In this document: piece by piece, positions 1-7,991 of the stretch
Layout of the letters: every line of letters starts with the position of its first letter
Position numbering within the stretch: the first letter of the stretch is position 1
Assembly (NCBI GenBank): GCA_021776195.1
Contig: JAJFGK010000114.1
Location: 1 to 55,498, forward strand
DNA length: 55,498 bases
Source: Kiloniellaceae bacterium
Lineage (GTDB): Bacteria > Pseudomonadota > Alphaproteobacteria > Kiloniellales > Kiloniellaceae
Reading direction: 5' to 3'
The notes under the pieces: generated by a model
Told to the model about the DNA's origin: nothing
What the model saw: the letters and a program-made list of their open reading frames with translations, nothing else
Database searches by the model: none
Position numbers and translations under genes: made by a program

Positions 1-42
1 TCCATCTCCGGCGCAACCGGCCCGGCTTCTCTGGCATCGATA

Positions 43-70
43 AGTGTCCACTTGATAACAAGCGGACACT
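43..70. repeat. 28-bp interrupted palindrome
   Basis: Two 12-base arms, AGTGTCCACTTG and CAAGCGGACACT, face each other across a 4-base ATAA spacer; 11 of 12 positions are complementary. The symmetry suits a dimeric protein site (operator, recombinase core or partition site) or a short hairpin. There is no T-run, so it is not an intrinsic terminator. No transposase or integrase is visible nearby. Confidence 0.55.
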
Positions 71-350
71 AAAGTCCGCGACCCGCAAAAAGATCACAGA
101 TCAGACGAACTGACGAAAGGCGGCCCACGCCGGAGGCCTACGCCCCACCGTCACCCGAACCAGAACCGCCGATTGACAACAACCTGGACCCAGAGGCCCG
201 GCGCAGGGCTCGTGAAAGAGCCGCCCAGGAACGAAGCCGCCGAGGCCGCAACTCCTTGCGCATCCCACTTGATGGGGCTGTCGCTGGAGTATCGCAGTCA
301 GGCGGGTCTGGAGTTCAAATCCCTTGACCATCAACCAACTGAAAATATCC

Positions 351-378
351 CACACACGCGTGACCACCCCTGTATAAT
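351..378 (+). promoter_or_regulatory. Candidate promoter of the small-gene operon
   Basis: A perfect TATAAT at 373-378 lies 42 bases before the first start codon of the operon. The -35 region at about 351-356 is a poor match, so the promoter may need an activator or a different sigma factor. Position and -10 quality are seen; activity is inferred. Confidence 0.4.
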
Positions 379-420
379 TTTATCGCGGCAGACGGCTACC
401 CTGTAGCACCACAAGGAGAC

Positions 421-969
421 ATGAAGCCCCCCACCAAACCCACCACCGATCCCACCTTCATAGATGGAGCGGGCATCGAGTGGAAACGGTCGGTCGACGC
501 GGCCACAGGAAGGGTCACAGAGACCCGCGTGACCCCCTTCTCGAAGGCCAACCAGGGCCCTCAGAGGACCGCAGTCCGTCAATACTTCCTGAGCAGCGAT
601 GCCTCCTACAGGCACCTCGTCAGGGAACTGCACGAGGCCCGTGTGACGACCCTGCGCCAAGCCCAGCGATACCTTCACAGGCGAGGGCGAGGCTCCAGCG
701 TCACCCCCGATCTAAAGGCCGCTGTGGAAGAGGTACGAATGGCCTTGGACCCAGATCTCCCAACCATCGAGGCTCTGCTAAAGACGGTGGACCTGTTGCT
801 CCCTGACGAGCTGGTACGGAAGGTTCTGTTGGCCAATCACTCAGACGAGGACCCCGCCTTGATCGAAAGGGTTGTCGCCCGTCTTCCTCGGGAGAGGAGG
901 CGGATGAAGGTGACCATTGACCATGAACGGGCGGCCCGGCTGGTAACTCCTCGGGTCGCTTCCCCATGA
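421..969 (+). CDS. Hypothetical protein, first gene of island operon
   Basis: A 182-residue soluble protein that I do not recognise. An AAGGAG sits two bases before the ATG, unusually close. The N-terminal 35 residues are polar and Thr/Pro-rich. The middle is Arg-rich and helical, and the C-terminal half (about residues 100-165) reads as several short amphipathic helices. No signal peptide or membrane segment is seen. Its stop overlaps the next start as ATGA, so it is translationally coupled to the genes that follow. Placement in a run of tiny coupled genes suggests a phage- or plasmid-derived operon; function cannot be assigned. Confidence 0.6.
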   Translation: MKPPTKPTTDPTFIDGAGIEWKRSVDAATGRVTETRVTPFSKANQGPQRTAVRQYFLSSDASYRHLVRELHEARVTTLRQAQRYLHRRGRGSSVTPDLKAAVEEVRMALDPDLPTIEALLKTVDLLLPDELVRKVLLANHSDEDPALIERVVARLPRERRRMKVTIDHERAARLVTPRVASP

Positions 970-1358
970 AACTCATCAGGCCTCGCGGGGCCCCTCCTTA
1001 TTGGACGAGGCCAACCGATCCGCTCCTGGCCCGCTTCTGGGACGATCAGTTTGAGGTCCGAGAGTCATCTTCCCGATGGCCCGAGGGCCACCCCCTAGCC
1101 CATATCCTGATCCGCCTGGACGTTCCCGAGAGGAACCGAACGCCTATGCTCACCACCAACATCAACACCAAGCTGGAGCCACGCTCGCTGGAAGCCTTCA
1201 GGGCCCTCCAGGCGGCTTGTGCCGGCCAAGGACTCCCCGCGTCGACAGGGGACATCATCAGAGGAGCCCTCTGCATCGCCGCAGAGGCCCATACGGAGTG
1301 GCTCCAGACCCAACACGAAGGAAAGGAAGAACATCAACATGGGACAACGCAGTCCTGA
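966..1358 (+). CDS. Small protein with ribbon-helix-helix-like C-terminal half
   Basis: 130 residues, starting in an ATGA overlap with the upstream gene. The first 60 residues are unrecognised. From about residue 61 (a possible internal ATG at 1146) the pattern is a short strand, a helix, a loop and a second helix containing G-D-I-I-R-G-A-L, which resembles the second helix of ribbon-helix-helix (MetJ/Arc) DNA-binding proteins. This half is similar in layout to the two genes that follow, suggesting tandem duplication. The gene overlaps the next start by 20 bases. DNA binding is inferred from the fold pattern only. Confidence 0.55.
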   Translation: MKLIRPRGAPPYWTRPTDPLLARFWDDQFEVRESSSRWPEGHPLAHILIRLDVPERNRTPMLTTNINTKLEPRSLEAFRALQAACAGQGLPASTGDIIRGALCIAAEAHTEWLQTQHEGKEEHQHGTTQS

Positions 1359-1629
1359 TTGGAACCCCGACCGCCGCACGATGCGAAAGATCGTGTGGTT
1401 GAACGTCGCGGAGAACGAGGAATTGGAGGCCATCATTCAGTACCTCAAGGAGGACGGGATGGGCCTCGAAGTAGGCATCGGAGAGGTCTTCAGGGCCGGG
1501 CTCCGAGCCTATTTGCGAGAGCTAACAGAGCGGCACGAGAAGCTGAGTAAGCCCCAAGCGCCCGCTCAGCCGGTTCAACAACCCCAGCCCGCCCCGTGCC
1601 CAAATCTCGGCGCCTCGGCCTTCGTATGA
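1339..1629 (+). CDS. Small ribbon-helix-helix-like protein
   Basis: 96 residues from the ATG at 1339, chosen because GGAAAGGAAG lies just upstream; the frame stays open further upstream but without a ribosome binding site. After 14 residues comes a strand (K-I-V-W-L-N-V), a helix, a Gly-containing turn and a second helix ending R-A-G-L-R-A-Y-L-R-E-L, the general shape of a ribbon-helix-helix protein. The last 25 residues are a Pro/Gln-rich tail. The stop overlaps the next start (ATGA, 1626-1629). It is the middle member of three similar tandem genes; the target is unknown. Confidence 0.6.
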   Translation: MGQRSPDWNPDRRTMRKIVWLNVAENEELEAIIQYLKEDGMGLEVGIGEVFRAGLRAYLRELTERHEKLSKPQAPAQPVQQPQPAPCPNLGASAFV

Positions 1630-1841
1630 CGATTGAGACGAGGGCCGTCTCGGTGGTCCTCCATCAGAGTTCGCTTGCGGCCTTTCGGGAACTCAAGGAA
1701 CTCCTCGAGCTCAGGGATGGAGCACCCGCGACTGCTGAGGACGTGATCGCAGGAGCCCTGATCTCCACGATCAATCGGATTAGAGAGGCCCGTATCGCCT
1801 GTGCCGCAGGACACGATAAGGGCCTGGAGCTGACGCACTGA
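1626..1841 (+). CDS. Small ribbon-helix-helix-like protein, third paralogue
   Basis: 71 residues. The ATG at 1626 overlaps the previous stop as ATGA and is preferred to the in-frame GTG at 1596. The protein is almost only the putative DNA-binding module: strand (A-V-S-V-V-L-H), helix (S-L-A-A-F-R-E-L-K-E-L-L), loop, second helix (A-E-D-V-I-A-G-A-L). It aligns well by eye with the C-terminal half of the 966-1358 product (shared L-x-A-F-R-x-L and D-[IV]-I-x-G-A-L). It is probably a homodimer or heterodimer partner of its neighbours; this is inference. Confidence 0.6.
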   Translation: MTIETRAVSVVLHQSSLAAFRELKELLELRDGAPATAEDVIAGALISTINRIREARIACAAGHDKGLELTH

Positions 1842-1911
1842 CCCAGTGTCAGAGCCGGTCCTTGTGGCCACTCCACAAGACCCCAACAGAACACAAAGGA
1901 ACTCATCACCT

Positions 1912-2775
1912 ATGAGCAAGACCACCAACGTCGCGATTGCCCCCGGAAGTGAGGGCCGCGCAGTTGATCACTCATTCGAACACTCGTCAGACTCCAACAT
2001 CGTCATGGATGCCGCCTCCCGAGGCCACACAGGCATCTTTGCGACGGCCCGAGACAAGGGGGGCCTGCCGCCTCAAGAGATCAACGAAGAAACCCGGATC
2101 AGGATTAACGGCGTCGATGCCCCGGTGAGGCAATGGTCTGCACTGGGCTATGTCGAGAAGGACGCTAACGGCAAGTGGGTAGAGGCTGGACAGACCCAGG
2201 CCCCCGCGCCGTCCACCCCTGGCCAAAAGGAGGCCGCGCAGTCCCCTGGTGAGGCCCCAAACGACCAGAACAACGCCCCCGGAGATGACATCGAACGACC
2301 CCCTCTCCCAAACAACCTGGACCCGGTCGTTGCGGGCTTCTCTGAGGCCGTGGCTGACATGGGACACGACAGCAGTGAGGTCCTAATGGAGTACATCCAT
2401 GACCCCTCAAAGCTCCCCGTTGCTCTCCAGCAGATCGCCCACGAAAAGGGCGTTACGGAAGAGGAGATGCTAGGCGCCGTGGAAGAGATCGCGACTTCCT
2501 TCGATGACCAGTACCGGGAGTTCGTCACCAAGCAAGGGATCGATCCTGATCGATTGAATGAGTGGATCCAGTGGCAGCCGCAGGGCAAGCAATGGTCCAC
2601 CAACGCGATCTATCAGCATTACCTGGATGGCAGCTTCCGAGGCTACAAAGAACTGGCCCAGCGGTTCCAGATGGCACATGGGGATGCCCAAGGGTTTCGC
2701 CAGCAGAGCCCGCAGATGGAGGTACGCATTCGAGCGCCTGAGCGACGGTCGGCCGGGGTCACTGTGGGTCGGTGA
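1912..2775 (+). CDS. Hypothetical acidic protein, possibly phage structural
   Basis: 287 residues from the ATG at 1912, preceded by AAAGGA; an in-frame GTG at 1846 has no such site. Residues 1-75 look globular. Residues 78-120 form a Pro/Gln/Ala-rich linker. Residues 125-275 are helical and acidic. The layout (short globular start, disordered linker, helical acidic end) and the neighbouring small genes recall phage scaffolding or capsid-assembly proteins, but no diagnostic motif is present. It is the last gene of the coupled operon and is followed by a long hairpin. Confidence 0.5.
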   Translation: MSKTTNVAIAPGSEGRAVDHSFEHSSDSNIVMDAASRGHTGIFATARDKGGLPPQEINEETRIRINGVDAPVRQWSALGYVEKDANGKWVEAGQTQAPAPSTPGQKEAAQSPGEAPNDQNNAPGDDIERPPLPNNLDPVVAGFSEAVADMGHDSSEVLMEYIHDPSKLPVALQQIAHEKGVTEEEMLGAVEEIATSFDDQYREFVTKQGIDPDRLNEWIQWQPQGKQWSTNAIYQHYLDGSFRGYKELAQRFQMAHGDAQGFRQQSPQMEVRIRAPERRSAGVTVGR

Positions 2776-2803
2776 TCCCTCGCTGGGTAGTCAACGGGTC
2801 TGT

Positions 2804-2879
2804 CCCCCGTCCCCACCATGCCTTTGGCTGGCCCCTCGTAATCGAATGGGAGCCAGGGTGTCATGGTGGGGACGAGGGG
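2804..2879. repeat. Long imperfect hairpin after the island operon
   Basis: GTCCCCACCATG (2809-2820) is perfectly complementary to 2862-2873; the stem continues outward by 5 more pairs around one bulged A, and a shorter inner stem (TGGCT/AGCCA) fits within the loop. There is no T-run after it, so it is not a standard intrinsic terminator, although it starts 28 bases after a stop codon and may protect the 3' end or act as a structured RNA or DNA site. Confidence 0.6.
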
Positions 2880-2899
2880 CGACCAGAGAGATCGGCTCA

Positions 2900-2950
2900 G
2901 ATATTACTTCTGTCAGGATGACGGGCTTCGAACCTGTTTTGCTGTCTAGC
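2900..2950 (-). other. Degenerate tRNA T-arm-like fragment
   Basis: On the minus strand, ACAGGTTCGAAGCCCGT matches the T-arm of the nearby tRNA-Glu at 15 of 17 positions, but no acceptor, D or anticodon arm accompanies it. It could be an attachment-site remnant of the island, or chance. Confidence 0.25.
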
Positions 2951-2958
2951 TAACGCAG

Positions 2959-4920
2959 CTAATCGAGCATTTCGTTGTAGACCACGAATATCCTCTCCGC
3001 CCGATCAAGGGTCGAGTTTACCGCGCCATTATCTGCAGACAAAACGCCACTGTTCTTGATCAGCCAGTCCGCTGGCCTGTAGTGGCTAAACGTTGGAATT
3101 TCGTCTGGCAACAAATTGAAGTACGCCTCCGCTTTCTTTACCTGCCGTTCCGTCACGTCTGCGCCAGTCAGCTTCATTGCGTCGAGCTTGTAATCGCCTT
3201 TTAGACCGTAGCAGTCATTAACAATCTCGCAGAAAAGTTCAGGGGCAAACAAGTCTTCAATATCCGCCTCCAGCTTATCAAGAAGCTCCGCGATGGTGTG
3301 CAGACGCCCAGCCGCAAGGATTTGGCTTTTGCGAATACGTTCAATCTTAGCCTTCTCGCCTTGGGCTTGGTCAGACAGGACCGCAATATTCAAGTGATTG
3401 CCCGCGAACAGCGACACGAATGGCCTGATGTTGTCGATGCCGCCCGCTGGGCACATTGTCCAACGTGGGTCGAGCGTCGTTTTACCTCTAATCTCAAGTT
3501 CGTTAGACAGCGCCTGCAAATACAGAATATCAGATGTGCCTTCGACAAGCAGGGTATTCTCGCCGACGAATAGAGACTGTGTGATCTCGTAGCCGAGCGC
3601 GCCTTGAAGCGGGAAGATTGTGTCCTTATCCGTGCTCATCACATCTTCGGTTATCTTGGTTCCCTCGGACGACGGGCGATGCTTTTCGTCGTAAACGATC
3701 ACGTCTTCGACAACCCGGCAGTCAGTGAGGCGCGTCGGCGGCACCATGAAGGGTGAATGAGTCGAGAACACTACTTGATGGGCGGGAAGAAGCTCTTCTT
3801 CGATGTAGCGCAGGAGGTCAGCTTGCGCCTTGCCGTGCAGGGTTAGGCCAGGTTCATCGAGCAGGATGATCACGTTGTCCGTGTCGCGCCGCATCATCGC
3901 GAACTGCACAAGGAAGGAAAAGAACCAGACAAACCCTGCACTGCGCTCTGAGAATGACACACTGGCGCGGTGCAGGCGGTTAAACACGCGGGCACGGGCA
4001 ACAGGTCCAGTATTGAACGGAGCCTTGTCCTGTGGGCGCCCTTCGCTAAGTTTCACTTCAACTTCGAGGTTGTCGTTCTGGGACCAGTATTTGAAGATCT
4101 GATCGGTTATGTCTGCCGACGCCGCCTCGCACTTTGCGTTCAGTTCCTCGAAACGGGGTGCGCCGTTGAGTTCTTCAAGTGAGGTTCCCGCCAACCGCAG
4201 GAAATCTAGAAATATCTTGTCCGCAGGGTCAACGGTGTTAGCAGCCGTGTCCGCCGCGAGCTGCTGGATGGAAAGCTGGCCGTTCATGCGGTCATAGTGC
4301 GAAGTGTAGAAAAACTTCGGGACCAGCGTGCTTGTTAGATCTATCGCCTTGCATTGTAGGGACGCGTTACGAAAATCTGACAGATGTTTGCGTAGGTTCT
4401 CTTGCTTAACCGTCCGCTCGGGCAGTTCTTTCAGCGCTACCAAGAGGGACTCGACCGTTGTTGCTCTCGCGAGGGACGCCTTCTCAGCGGCGTTGAACTT
4501 AAAGGACTCTTTGATGCTAGTGATCGCCGCCCCCTCGTCGAGGGCGAAGTCCCAGGTGGTTCCTTTCTCGTTGTAAGATTTCGAAATCGTGAACTCACGG
4601 GACTTCACGGCGTGTTCACCAAACGCGTCAACGAGCAAGTCATGGCCCTCGTCGGACAATTCCCACCAGGTCGCGACAACAATCGCGTCGCTGTGCGGGT
4701 GGCGCTCCTTGTAACGCGTCGCAAACCGGCGAGGGTAGTCCTCGGTAACGTCGAACGTGGTTTGCGCTTCACCATACGGCCTGATGGACTGTATGGCTGA
4801 GAGCGTGGCCGTCTTGCCTGCTTCGTTCTTCCCTACCAAGCAACACAGATCGTTGATCGAGAATTTCCCAGTGTCGAGGATCGAACGGAAGTTTCGAACT
4901 CGCGCGTGAGTAAGTTTCAT
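2959..4920 (-). CDS. OLD-family ATP-dependent nuclease
   Basis: 653 residues, typical of overcoming-lysogenization-defect (OLD) nucleases: an ABC-type ATPase fused to a Toprim nuclease domain. Seen in order: Walker A G-K-N-E-A-G-K-T (30-37), a long helical insertion, the ABC signature S-E-R-S-A-G (323-328), Walker B ending in D355-E356, the switch His388, and Toprim L-L-V-E460-G with D464, then G-G (493-494) and D517. The last metal motif reads S-D-Q rather than the common D-x-D. OLD proteins take part in phage defence; the two-gene Gabija type needs a UvrD-like GajB, which is absent, so this is an orphan class-1-like OLD. GC content is visibly lower than the chromosomal neighbours, consistent with transfer. 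Confidence 0.85.
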   Translation of the reverse strand: MKLTHARVRNFRSILDTGKFSINDLCCLVGKNEAGKTATLSAIQSIRPYGEAQTTFDVTEDYPRRFATRYKERHPHSDAIVVATWWELSDEGHDLLVDAFGEHAVKSREFTISKSYNEKGTTWDFALDEGAAITSIKESFKFNAAEKASLARATTVESLLVALKELPERTVKQENLRKHLSDFRNASLQCKAIDLTSTLVPKFFYTSHYDRMNGQLSIQQLAADTAANTVDPADKIFLDFLRLAGTSLEELNGAPRFEELNAKCEAASADITDQIFKYWSQNDNLEVEVKLSEGRPQDKAPFNTGPVARARVFNRLHRASVSFSERSAGFVWFFSFLVQFAMMRRDTDNVIILLDEPGLTLHGKAQADLLRYIEEELLPAHQVVFSTHSPFMVPPTRLTDCRVVEDVIVYDEKHRPSSEGTKITEDVMSTDKDTIFPLQGALGYEITQSLFVGENTLLVEGTSDILYLQALSNELEIRGKTTLDPRWTMCPAGGIDNIRPFVSLFAGNHLNIAVLSDQAQGEKAKIERIRKSQILAAGRLHTIAELLDKLEADIEDLFAPELFCEIVNDCYGLKGDYKLDAMKLTGADVTERQVKKAEAYFNLLPDEIPTFSHYRPADWLIKNSGVLSADNGAVNSTLDRAERIFVVYNEMLD

Positions 4921-5163
4921 AGCTATAACCTAAACATGTGAATGCCATGGATAGCATCGGTAGATTGCTTGTTACAATAGATTGTCACAGCAGCCGATGG
5001 GGTTAGAGCGGTCGTAACAGCCATCGGAGTCGCGCACCAGGGCAACGCCGGAGGGGCGAGAGAGCCATATGTCTGAACGTATGGGGTGGACGTGTGGGGA
5101 AACCAGAAAATAGATTATCAGTAAGTATTTGTTTTTAAGAAACTATTCCGCACAAAAAAGAGT
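4921..5163. other. AT-rich spacer between OLD gene and tRNA-Glu
   Basis: No gene was seen. It is AT-rich with T-runs near 5129-5137, and probably contains the OLD gene promoter (minus strand) and the left junction of the island with tRNA-Glu. Confidence 0.4.
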
Positions 5164-5239
5164 TGGTGACCCCAACGGGATTCGAACCCGTGTTGCCGGC
5201 GTGAAAGGCCGGTGTCCTAGGCCTCTAGACGATAGGGTC
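5164..5239 (-). tRNA. tRNA-Glu (TTC)
   Basis: Reading the minus strand from 5239: a 7-bp acceptor (GACCCTA with TGGGGTC, one G-U pair), D-arm, anticodon stem CCGGC/GCCGG with loop CTTTCAC (anticodon TTC), T-arm ACGGGTTCGAATCCCGT, discriminator A and encoded CCA. All arms pair. Its 3' end faces the accessory island at lower coordinates, the usual orientation of an integration site. Confidence 0.97.
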
Positions 5240-5308
5240 GCGACGCGCGGAGGCGCAGGGGATTTAGCGCTTTCGCCGGGGCAATGCAAGACTTTGCGGC
5301 AGATCCCC

Positions 5309-6067
5309 TCACGGCTCCGAAATCAGGCCGATTTCGGCCGCCTGACGCGGGCTTTCCGGCGGTCTCCGCTGGACGATGGGCGGGCCGGTGATCTCGCGCA
5401 CCAGCTTTTCGATCATGGCGGCGGAAAAGTCCTGGTAGCTGGTCGCCGACATGACGAAGGCCCCCGGGCCGCCGACGACGTTTTCCTTGTAGTAGAGCGC
5501 CACGTTGGGGTCCTCGTTGAGTATGGCCAGGCCATTGATGGTGATCCCGGCGAGGATCGCCCGGTCGCGCACCGAATCGGGCCGCTCGCCCTGATTGGCC
5601 CGGCCGTCGCCGGATATGTCGATGACGTTGCGGCGTCCCCGATAGGGGTTGGAGAAGAGCGCCTGCATGGCGAAGGTCATGGCGCTGCCCAAGGCCGTGC
5701 CGCCGCCGACCACGAAACGCGGGGTCGCATCGATCGTCGCCGCGAAGGCCTCGGAATCGGCCGGGCTGCGCAGCACCCGCCAGTCAACGGCGACAACATG
5801 GTCGCCCTGGTCCGACCACTGGATCTGGGCGACCGCGACGCCGAGATCGCCGGCCGCCCGGATCGATTCCATGATGACCGGGTCGCGAAAGCCGCTCGCC
5901 AGCCCCTTCATCTGCAGATCGAACTCCGCGGCCGAGACCGACGACGAGCTGTCGACCGCCAGGACCAATTCCAGGTCGACACTCTGCTGGGCCAGAACGG
6001 CCGTGGGCGCCGCCAAGGCGAGTCCGCAGGCCAGCACCAGGCCGGGAAGGAAATGGCGGCACCTCAT
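5309..6067 (-). CDS. DUF1194 von Willebrand factor A-domain protein, secreted
   Basis: 252 residues. Residues 1-26 form a Sec signal peptide ending A-V-L-A. The mature part is a VWA fold with a metal-ion-dependent adhesion site D39-x-S41-x-S43, a later G-G-G-T (about 119-122) and D-I-S-G-D-G (about 150). This matches the alphaproteobacterial DUF1194 family, whose exact role is unknown; a periplasmic metal-dependent binding role is inferred. It begins 9 bases after recJ and is probably cotranscribed with it. The last 25 residues are Pro/Arg-rich. Confidence 0.85.
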   Translation of the reverse strand: MRCRHFLPGLVLACGLALAAPTAVLAQQSVDLELVLAVDSSSSVSAAEFDLQMKGLASGFRDPVIMESIRAAGDLGVAVAQIQWSDQGDHVVAVDWRVLRSPADSEAFAATIDATPRFVVGGGTALGSAMTFAMQALFSNPYRGRRNVIDISGDGRANQGERPDSVRDRAILAGITINGLAILNEDPNVALYYKENVVGGPGAFVMSATSYQDFSAAMIEKLVREITGPPIVQRRPPESPRQAAEIGLISEP

Positions 6068-6076
6068 GGGCTCAGC

Positions 6077-7891
6077 TTAACCAGTCAAGGCCGCTGCGTC
6101 TTCGACAATAAGCTGGACCTCGTCACGCCCGGACCAGGAGTCCTTCTTCAGCCGGCCGGCCAGATGCAGCGGCAGGCCGCCGGCCTTCAGCAGGCCGCTG
6201 CCGAGCTCGCTGTCCAGGGCGCGAAAGGCGATCGCCTTGAGGCGCCCGCCCGCGCTGTCCTCGATGCGCATGCGGACATGGGACTCGCCGACCACCGAGG
6301 GCGCCACCACGCGCACGCCGGGCAGCGCGAAACGCGGCGCCGGGTTGCCCATGCCGAAGGGCTCGCAGCGCTCGAACTCCTCCAGCAGAGCCAGGGTCGC
6401 CCCGCCGGGGTGGAGCGCGCCATCGAGGGTCAGGGTGGGGCGGAAGCCGCTCTCGGCGATCATCGTCGCGATGCGTTGGTCCAGAAAGGCGCGCAGATCC
6501 TCGATACGATCGCTCGCCACGGTGAGCCCGGCCGCCATGGCATGGCCGCCGCCGTTGATCAGGAGCCCGGCCTGGCGCGCGGCAACCACCGCCGCTCCCA
6601 GGTCGACACCGCCGACCGAGCGGCCGGAGCCCTTGCCCAGGGGGCCGTCCAGCGCCACCACCAGGGCGGGGCGGTTGTAGCGTTCCTTCAGGCGGCTGGC
6701 GACGATACCGATGACCCCGGCATGCCACCCCTCGCCCACGGCAAAGGCCAGGTGGCCGCGGGTCCCCGCCCCCTCTTCCATCTGCAAGATCGCCTGGTCC
6801 AGGACCTGGGCCTCGATTTCCCGCCGCTCGCTGTTCAAGGCGTCGAGATGCTGGGCCAGGCGCCGCACCTCGGCCTCGTCCTCGCTGCTGAGCAGTTGGG
6901 CACCAAGTCCCGCTTCGCCGACCCGGCCGCCGGCGTTGATACGCGGTCCCAGGAGAAATCCCAGATGATAGGCGCCCGGCTTTTCGTCCAGGCGCGCGAC
7001 ACTGCCCAAGGCCACCAGGCCGGGGTTGCGGCGCTGCGCCATGACCTTCAAACCCTGGGTCACGAAGGCCCGGTTGAGGCCCTTCAGGGGCACCACGTCG
7101 CAGACCGTGCCGAGGGCGACCAGATCGAGCCAGAGCCGCAAGTCGGGCTCGCTCCTGTTCTGCCGGCGGTACCAGCCGGACTCGCGCAATTGGCGGTTGA
7201 CCGCCACCAGGAACAGAAACGTCACGCCCACGGCGGCGAGATGGCCCAGCGCGGTGGTATCGTCCAGGCGGTTCGGATTGACCACGGCGCTGGCCGGCGG
7301 CAGACGGGATTCGGCCAGATGATGGTCCAGCACGATGACCTGCAGGCCCGCCGCCGCCGCCGCTTCCAGCGGCTCGAAGGCGGAGATGCCGCAGTCGACC
7401 GTGATCGCCAGATCGATACCCTCGGCCCGCAGTTTCAACAGCGCCGGGGCATTGGGTCCGTAGCCTTCGGCCAGACGGTCGGGAACGTAAATCCGCAGAG
7501 GGCAGCCCAGGGCCGCGAAGAAGCGGTGCAGCAGGGCGGCCGAGGTCGCGCCATCGACATCGTAGTCGCCGAAGACCGCCACCTTCTCGCCGTCGGCAAT
7601 CGCCTTCACCGTACGGTCGGCGGCGCGGTCCATGTCGACCAGGCTGGAGGGATCGGGCAACAGGGTACGCAGGGTCGGGTTGAGAAAATCTTCGGCCGCC
7701 TCCAGGTCGATCCCGCGCCCGGCCAACAGGCGCCCGAGGATCTCGCTGACCCCCATCTGCTGGGCCAGGGCCAAGGCGGCGCGGCCATCGCCCTGGCGCT
7801 CTTCCCAGCGCCGCCCGGTCAGGGACCGCTCGACACCGAGAAAGGCCGCGGCCTCCGTGGATGACCGCACGACGGGCGCCGGCTCCGTCAT
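6077..7891 (-). CDS. recJ: Single-stranded-DNA-specific exonuclease RecJ
   Basis: 604 residues, family length about 570-610. RecJ degrades single-stranded DNA 5' to 3' in recombination, mismatch and base-excision repair. DHH-family motifs are visible: D109-Y-D111-V-D113 after V-F-G, V-D166-C-G, and L-D189-H190-H191; the DHHA1 domain follows with G-S-G-R-S (about 436) and G-G-G-H-A-M-A-A-G (about 462), and a C-terminal OB-like domain. It lies downstream of glpX in the common alphaproteobacterial order hom-glpX-recJ, with the VWA gene directly after it. Confidence 0.97.
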   Translation of the reverse strand: MTEPAPVVRSSTEAAAFLGVERSLTGRRWEERQGDGRAALALAQQMGVSEILGRLLAGRGIDLEAAEDFLNPTLRTLLPDPSSLVDMDRAADRTVKAIADGEKVAVFGDYDVDGATSAALLHRFFAALGCPLRIYVPDRLAEGYGPNAPALLKLRAEGIDLAITVDCGISAFEPLEAAAAAGLQVIVLDHHLAESRLPPASAVVNPNRLDDTTALGHLAAVGVTFLFLVAVNRQLRESGWYRRQNRSEPDLRLWLDLVALGTVCDVVPLKGLNRAFVTQGLKVMAQRRNPGLVALGSVARLDEKPGAYHLGFLLGPRINAGGRVGEAGLGAQLLSSEDEAEVRRLAQHLDALNSERREIEAQVLDQAILQMEEGAGTRGHLAFAVGEGWHAGVIGIVASRLKERYNRPALVVALDGPLGKGSGRSVGGVDLGAAVVAARQAGLLINGGGHAMAAGLTVASDRIEDLRAFLDQRIATMIAESGFRPTLTLDGALHPGGATLALLEEFERCEPFGMGNPAPRFALPGVRVVAPSVVGESHVRMRIEDSAGGRLKAIAFRALDSELGSGLLKAGGLPLHLAGRLKKDSWSGRDEVQLIVEDAAALTG

Positions 7892-7991
7892 GGCCTGCGC
7901 ACCAGCTGGAAAGTTATCGCCTCGAATCCCATGGCCCGATTGTGCGGGCCCGGCCGCCCCCCGGCAAGCAATGGACTCGGTCGGGGCGATT

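Larger units (their letters stand above)
1..420. other. Non-coding edge of the accessory island
   Basis: No convincing gene was seen here. The stretch contains a near-perfect palindrome (43-70) and a consensus-like -10 box (373-378) ahead of the first gene of the island. Short open frames exist on both strands but lack ribosome binding sites and any recognisable protein character. Confidence 0.5.

Noticed and set aside
301..335. tRNA-like 3' end (TTCAAAT followed by ...CAACCA) on the plus strand
   Set aside because: The T-stem has at least two mismatches and no acceptor, D or anticodon arm can be built upstream.
2959..4920. Gabija defence system
   Set aside because: Only the GajA-like OLD nuclease is present; there is no GajB helicase on either side.
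5129..7864. A 911-residue open frame on the plus strand
   Set aside because: It is antisense to recJ and the VWA gene, and its start is the tell-tale translation of the tRNA-Glu complement.
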